DNA of 24,754 nucleotides from JABMRW01 sp964396965. GTDB taxonomy: Bacteria; Chloroflexota; Dehalococcoidia; Dehalococcoidales; BS750m-G39. The translations under genes and the position numbers were made by a program. The notes beneath the pieces were generated by a model, which saw only the letters and a program-made list of their open reading frames with translations, was not told where the DNA came from and did not search any database. Positions 20,827-24,754 of the stretch are shown here, in pieces. The stretch is from NCBI GenBank assembly GCA_964396965.1, contig CAYNGD010000023.1:1-24754 (forward strand). The letters run 5' to 3'. Numbering within the stretch: position 1 is the first letter of the stretch; each line of letters starts with the position of its first letter.

Positions 20827-22374
20827 ATGCTGCCGGAACTGGTCCAAGCCTTATTGGAGCCTAAAGCCTACCCCGAAAAAGCGGGCAGGATAGAGCTTAT
20901 GCAGACCCAGATGTCTTTCGTCTTCCTCACCGATGAGTTCGTCTATAAGGTCAAGAAGCCGGTTGACCTGGGCTATCTGGACTACACCACTCTGGAAAAG
21001 CGCCGGTTCTTCTGCCAGAAAGAACTAGAGCTTAACCGCCGCCTATGCCCCGAGACCTACCTGGGGGTGGTGCCGGTAACCCGGGATAAGGGGGCTATCC
21101 GCATCGGGGGGAGGGGGGAGGCCATAGAGTACGCCGTCAAAATGCGCCGCCTGCCCCAGGAGAAGATGCTGAACGTGCTTCTGGCCAACAATGGGGTAAC
21201 GGCGGAGATGATTATCGAAGTAGCCTGGAAGCTGGCCGCCTTTCATCAGAAGGCGGAGACCAATGCCGAAATCGGCGCCTTCGGCGAAATCAAGGCCATC
21301 ACCGGCAACACCGATGAGAATTTTGCCCAGACTGAGAAGTACGTTGGTAAGACTATTTCAGAAGACAGCTACCGGCATATCAAGGAGTACACCGATGGCT
21401 TTATCCAGAAAAACACCCCCCTGTTTAATAAGCGGGTAAAGGAGGGGCGCATCCGGGACTGCCACGGCGACCTCCATGCCGCCCATATCTGCTTTGCCAA
21501 TGGCATCTGCATCTACGACTGCATCGAGTTCAACGACCGGTTCCGGTACTGCGACGTCGCCTCGGAGATGGCCTTCCTGGCCATGGACCTGGACCACTAC
21601 GGGCGGGCCGATCTCTCCCGTAGTCTAATCAGAGCCTATGTGTCTGAAAGTGGGGATAGGGAGTTATTAGAGCTGCTCGGCTTCTATAAAGGCTACCGGG
21701 CTTACGTGAGGGGAAAAGTCGAGAGCTTCAAGCTGGACGACCCCTATATCGCCGATGACGAAAAGATAAAGACGCTGGCTATTGCCGCCAGCTACTTCGA
21801 TTTAGCCCGCGCCTACACCAGGTCAAAACCTGCATTGTTCATCACTGTGGGGCTGGTGGGGACGGGCAAGACCACCCTGGCTCAGGCCCTGGCCAGGAGG
21901 CTGGGGCTGGTGGTAATATCCTCGGACGTTACCCGGAAAGGGTTAGCCGGTATCCCGGTGACCGAGCACCGCTTTGAGGATTTCTACGGCGGCATCTACT
22001 CGGCGGAGCTTTCCCGCCGGACTTATGATAAGATGTTCTCCATGGCTGGGGCTGTTCTGGGGGAGGGGGGCGCGGTGGTGCTGGACGCCTCTTTTATCCG
22101 GGCTGAGGAGCGCCTTAGTGCCAAACGGCTGGCCCAAGAAGCCGGCGCCGACTTCTTCATCATAGAGTGCCGGTTAGACGAGAAAAACATTAAAGAGCGT
22201 TTGGTGCAGCGGCTTAAGGGTGAGACTATCTCCGACGGGCGCTGGGAGATTTACCAGCCGCAGAAAGAGGCCTTCGAGCCGGTTAGGGAGGCAACGCCCC
22301 CAAAACATGCTATAATTGATACCTCAAAGCCTCTGGAGGAAAACATAAGACAGATTTTGGGTAAGGTTTATTAA
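20827..22374 (+). CDS. Bifunctional APH-like phosphotransferase and P-loop (AAA_33) kinase
   Basis: This 515-residue two-domain protein matches the COG2187-COG0645 architecture. The N-terminal half has an aminoglycoside-phosphotransferase-like kinase fold with the catalytic loop DCHGDLHAAH (211-220) and the metal-binding IEFNDRFRYCDVASEMAF (233-250). The C-terminal half is a P-loop kinase with Walker A GLVGTGKTT (342-350) and VVISSDVTRK after it. The family is annotated as bifunctional, but its substrates are unknown to me; drug resistance should not be assumed. The ATG has GGGGAGGGGA upstream at a rather long spacing of about ten bases. The stop lies about a dozen bases before ahcY, so it is probably co-transcribed with the S-adenosylmethionine-cycle genes. 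Confidence 0.83.
   Translation: MLPELVQALLEPKAYPEKAGRIELMQTQMSFVFLTDEFVYKVKKPVDLGYLDYTTLEKRRFFCQKELELNRRLCPETYLGVVPVTRDKGAIRIGGRGEAIEYAVKMRRLPQEKMLNVLLANNGVTAEMIIEVAWKLAAFHQKAETNAEIGAFGEIKAITGNTDENFAQTEKYVGKTISEDSYRHIKEYTDGFIQKNTPLFNKRVKEGRIRDCHGDLHAAHICFANGICIYDCIEFNDRFRYCDVASEMAFLAMDLDHYGRADLSRSLIRAYVSESGDRELLELLGFYKGYRAYVRGKVESFKLDDPYIADDEKIKTLAIAASYFDLARAYTRSKPALFITVGLVGTGKTTLAQALARRLGLVVISSDVTRKGLAGIPVTEHRFEDFYGGIYSAELSRRTYDKMFSMAGAVLGEGGAVVLDASFIRAEERLSAKRLAQEAGADFFIIECRLDEKNIKERLVQRLKGETISDGRWEIYQPQKEAFEPVREATPPKHAIIDTSKPLEENIRQILGKVY
22308..22316 (+). promoter_or_regulatory. Possible internal promoter (extended -10) for ahcY-metK
   Basis: TGCTATAAT (22308-22316) is a perfect extended -10 element inside the 3' end of the kinase gene, about 70 bases before ahcY. 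There is no good -35 at the right distance, which extended -10 promoters can do without. It also encodes residues of the kinase, so chance is possible. Confidence 0.35.
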
Positions 22375-22386
22375 AGGGGGGTGCGC

Positions 22387-23643
<1,257 letters not shown>

Positions 23644-23654
23644 AAGGAGACAAA

Positions 23655-24754
23655 ATGCCAAGCAGCTTTAGCAGTTCGCCGGCCTATATGCTCACCTCGG
23701 AATCGGTTACCGAGGGCCACCCCGATAAGCTCTGTGACCAGATATCGGACGCCATCCTGGATGTCATCCTGGCCCAGGACCCCTACGCCCGGGTGGCCTG
23801 CGAGACGGCGGTCACCAACGGCCTGGTGATTGTCCTGGGCGAGATTACCACCAAGTGCTACGTCGAGATCCCCCGGGTGGTGCGGGAGGTGGTGCGTGAC
23901 GTGGGCTACACCTATCCCGAATACGGCTTTGACTATCAGTCCTGTGGGGTGATGGTCTCCATCAAGGAGCAGTCCCCCGATATCGCCCTGGGGGTGGACA
24001 AATCGCAGGAGGCCAAAGCGGCTTCGGCCAACGAGCTGGATAAGCTCGGTGCCGGCGACCAGGGGATGATGGTCGGCTTTGCCTGCAACGAGACCCCCGA
24101 GCTTATGCCGCTGCCCATCTCTCTGGCCCACAAGCTCTGCCGGCGGCTGGCCCAGGTGAGGAAGGACAAGACTCTCCCCTACCTCCGCCCCGACGGCAAA
24201 TCGCAGGTGACGGTGGAGTACCACAACGGCACCCCCCGCCGCGTTGACAGCATCGTGATGGGGGCCCAGCACAACCCCGATGTCAGCCAGCCCAAGATTG
24301 AGCAGGACATCACTAAGCAGGTCATCAGGGCGGTGGTTCCCCCCTCGCTTATTGACGATAAGACCAATTTCTATATCAATGCCACCGGCCGCTTCGTGGT
24401 GGGCGGGCCGGTATCCGATACCGGCTTTACCGGCCGCAAGCTGCTGGTCGATACCTACGGCGGCGTCGCCCGTCACGGCGGCGGCGCCTTCTCGGGTAAA
24501 GACCCGACCAAGGTTGACCGCTCGGCGGCCTATATGGCCCGCTACATCGCCAAGAACATCGTCGCCGCCGGTCTGGCGGAACGGTTAGAAATACAGATTG
24601 CCTACTCTATCGGCGTCGCCCGCCCGCTTTCGGTATCATTAGAGACCTTCGGCACCGGTAAGGTTGACTACAAGGTCCTGCTCGATTTAATCAACAAGCA
24701 CTTCGACCTCAGGCCGGAGGCCATCATCCGCTACTTCGACCTCCGCCGCCCGAT
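23655..24754 (+). CDS. metK: S-adenosylmethionine synthetase (3' end outside window)
   Basis: This enzyme makes S-adenosylmethionine from methionine and ATP. The visible 366 codons begin MPSSFSSSPAYMLTSESVTEGHPDKLCDQISDA, with the ATP-site GHPDK (21-25). They continue through the GAGDQGMMVGFA loop, GGPVSDTGFTGRK and GGGAFSGKDPTKVDRSAAY, all diagnostic of MetK. The family is about 380-400 residues, so only the last few dozen codons lie past the window. AAGGAGA stands seven bases before the ATG. It follows ahcY by 11 bases in what looks like one operon for the activated-methyl cycle. Confidence 0.97.
   Translation, partial: MPSSFSSSPAYMLTSESVTEGHPDKLCDQISDAILDVILAQDPYARVACETAVTNGLVIVLGEITTKCYVEIPRVVREVVRDVGYTYPEYGFDYQSCGVMVSIKEQSPDIALGVDKSQEAKAASANELDKLGAGDQGMMVGFACNETPELMPLPISLAHKLCRRLAQVRKDKTLPYLRPDGKSQVTVEYHNGTPRRVDSIVMGAQHNPDVSQPKIEQDITKQVIRAVVPPSLIDDKTNFYINATGRFVVGGPVSDTGFTGRKLLVDTYGGVARHGGGAFSGKDPTKVDRSAAYMARYIAKNIVAAGLAERLEIQIAYSIGVARPLSVSLETFGTGKVDYKVLLDLINKHFDLRPEAIIRYFDLRRP

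Overview
This 24.75 kb window is GC-rich, densely coded chromosomal DNA with about 22 protein genes, short intergenic gaps and no rRNA, tRNA, CRISPR, phage or transposase gene that I can see. The content suggests an anaerobic bacterium, most likely a Chloroflexota member of the Dehalococcoidia. The clues are a citrate-synthase candidate of the Re type, known from Dehalococcoides and clostridia, a membrane HdrD-like iron-sulfur oxidoreductase next to acyl-CoA genes, and a recA-recX-rny-ymdB-PHP-plsY block. This assignment is inference from protein families, not from a marker RNA.

Layout. 1-2066: the last codons of a membrane protein (+), then argC and a two-TM RCK potassium channel on the minus strand. 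2155-4680 (+): a strong promoter, the Re-citrate synthase/homocitrate synthase-like gene with its own terminator, then a TrmO tRNA methyltransferase overlapping a DNA glycosylase of the endonuclease III fold. 5014-7262 (+): two crotonase-family genes and a sirtuin, tightly packed behind a good sigma-70-type promoter. 7339-15869 (-): a long co-directional run reading recA, recX, rny, ymdB, PHP phosphoesterase, plsY, a zinc-finger membrane protein, the HdrD-like oxidoreductase and a TIGR04076 protein. 16184-17056 (-): a DegV fatty-acid-binding protein. 17212-20616 (+): a YtcJ-type amidohydrolase, a DUF763 protein and a DUF1003 membrane protein. 20827-24754 (+): a two-domain phosphotransferase/P-loop kinase, ahcY and metK, the last cut by the window edge.

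How they fit together. The crotonases, the sirtuin and the HdrD-like protein (resembling ETF:menaquinone oxidoreductases) point to acyl-CoA oxidation linked to the quinone pool. PlsY and DegV belong to phospholipid acyl handling. ahcY and metK form the S-adenosylmethionine cycle. Rny and ymdB form an RNA-decay pair, with a hairpin between them.

The most unusual feature is non-coding. Three intergenic spacers (4708-4921, 15923-16176, 20650-20788) hold copies of the same element in the same orientation. Each has terminal inverted arms, a small hairpin just inside each arm and a shared core. The arms are also canonical G-quadruplex motifs, one on each strand. Among the three copies the G/C tracts do not vary and arm substitutions fall in the one-base loops, while the hairpin stems show compensatory changes. 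I see no ORF in them. They look like a small dispersed, structure-conserved repeat family (MITE- or REP-like) that I cannot match to a named family.
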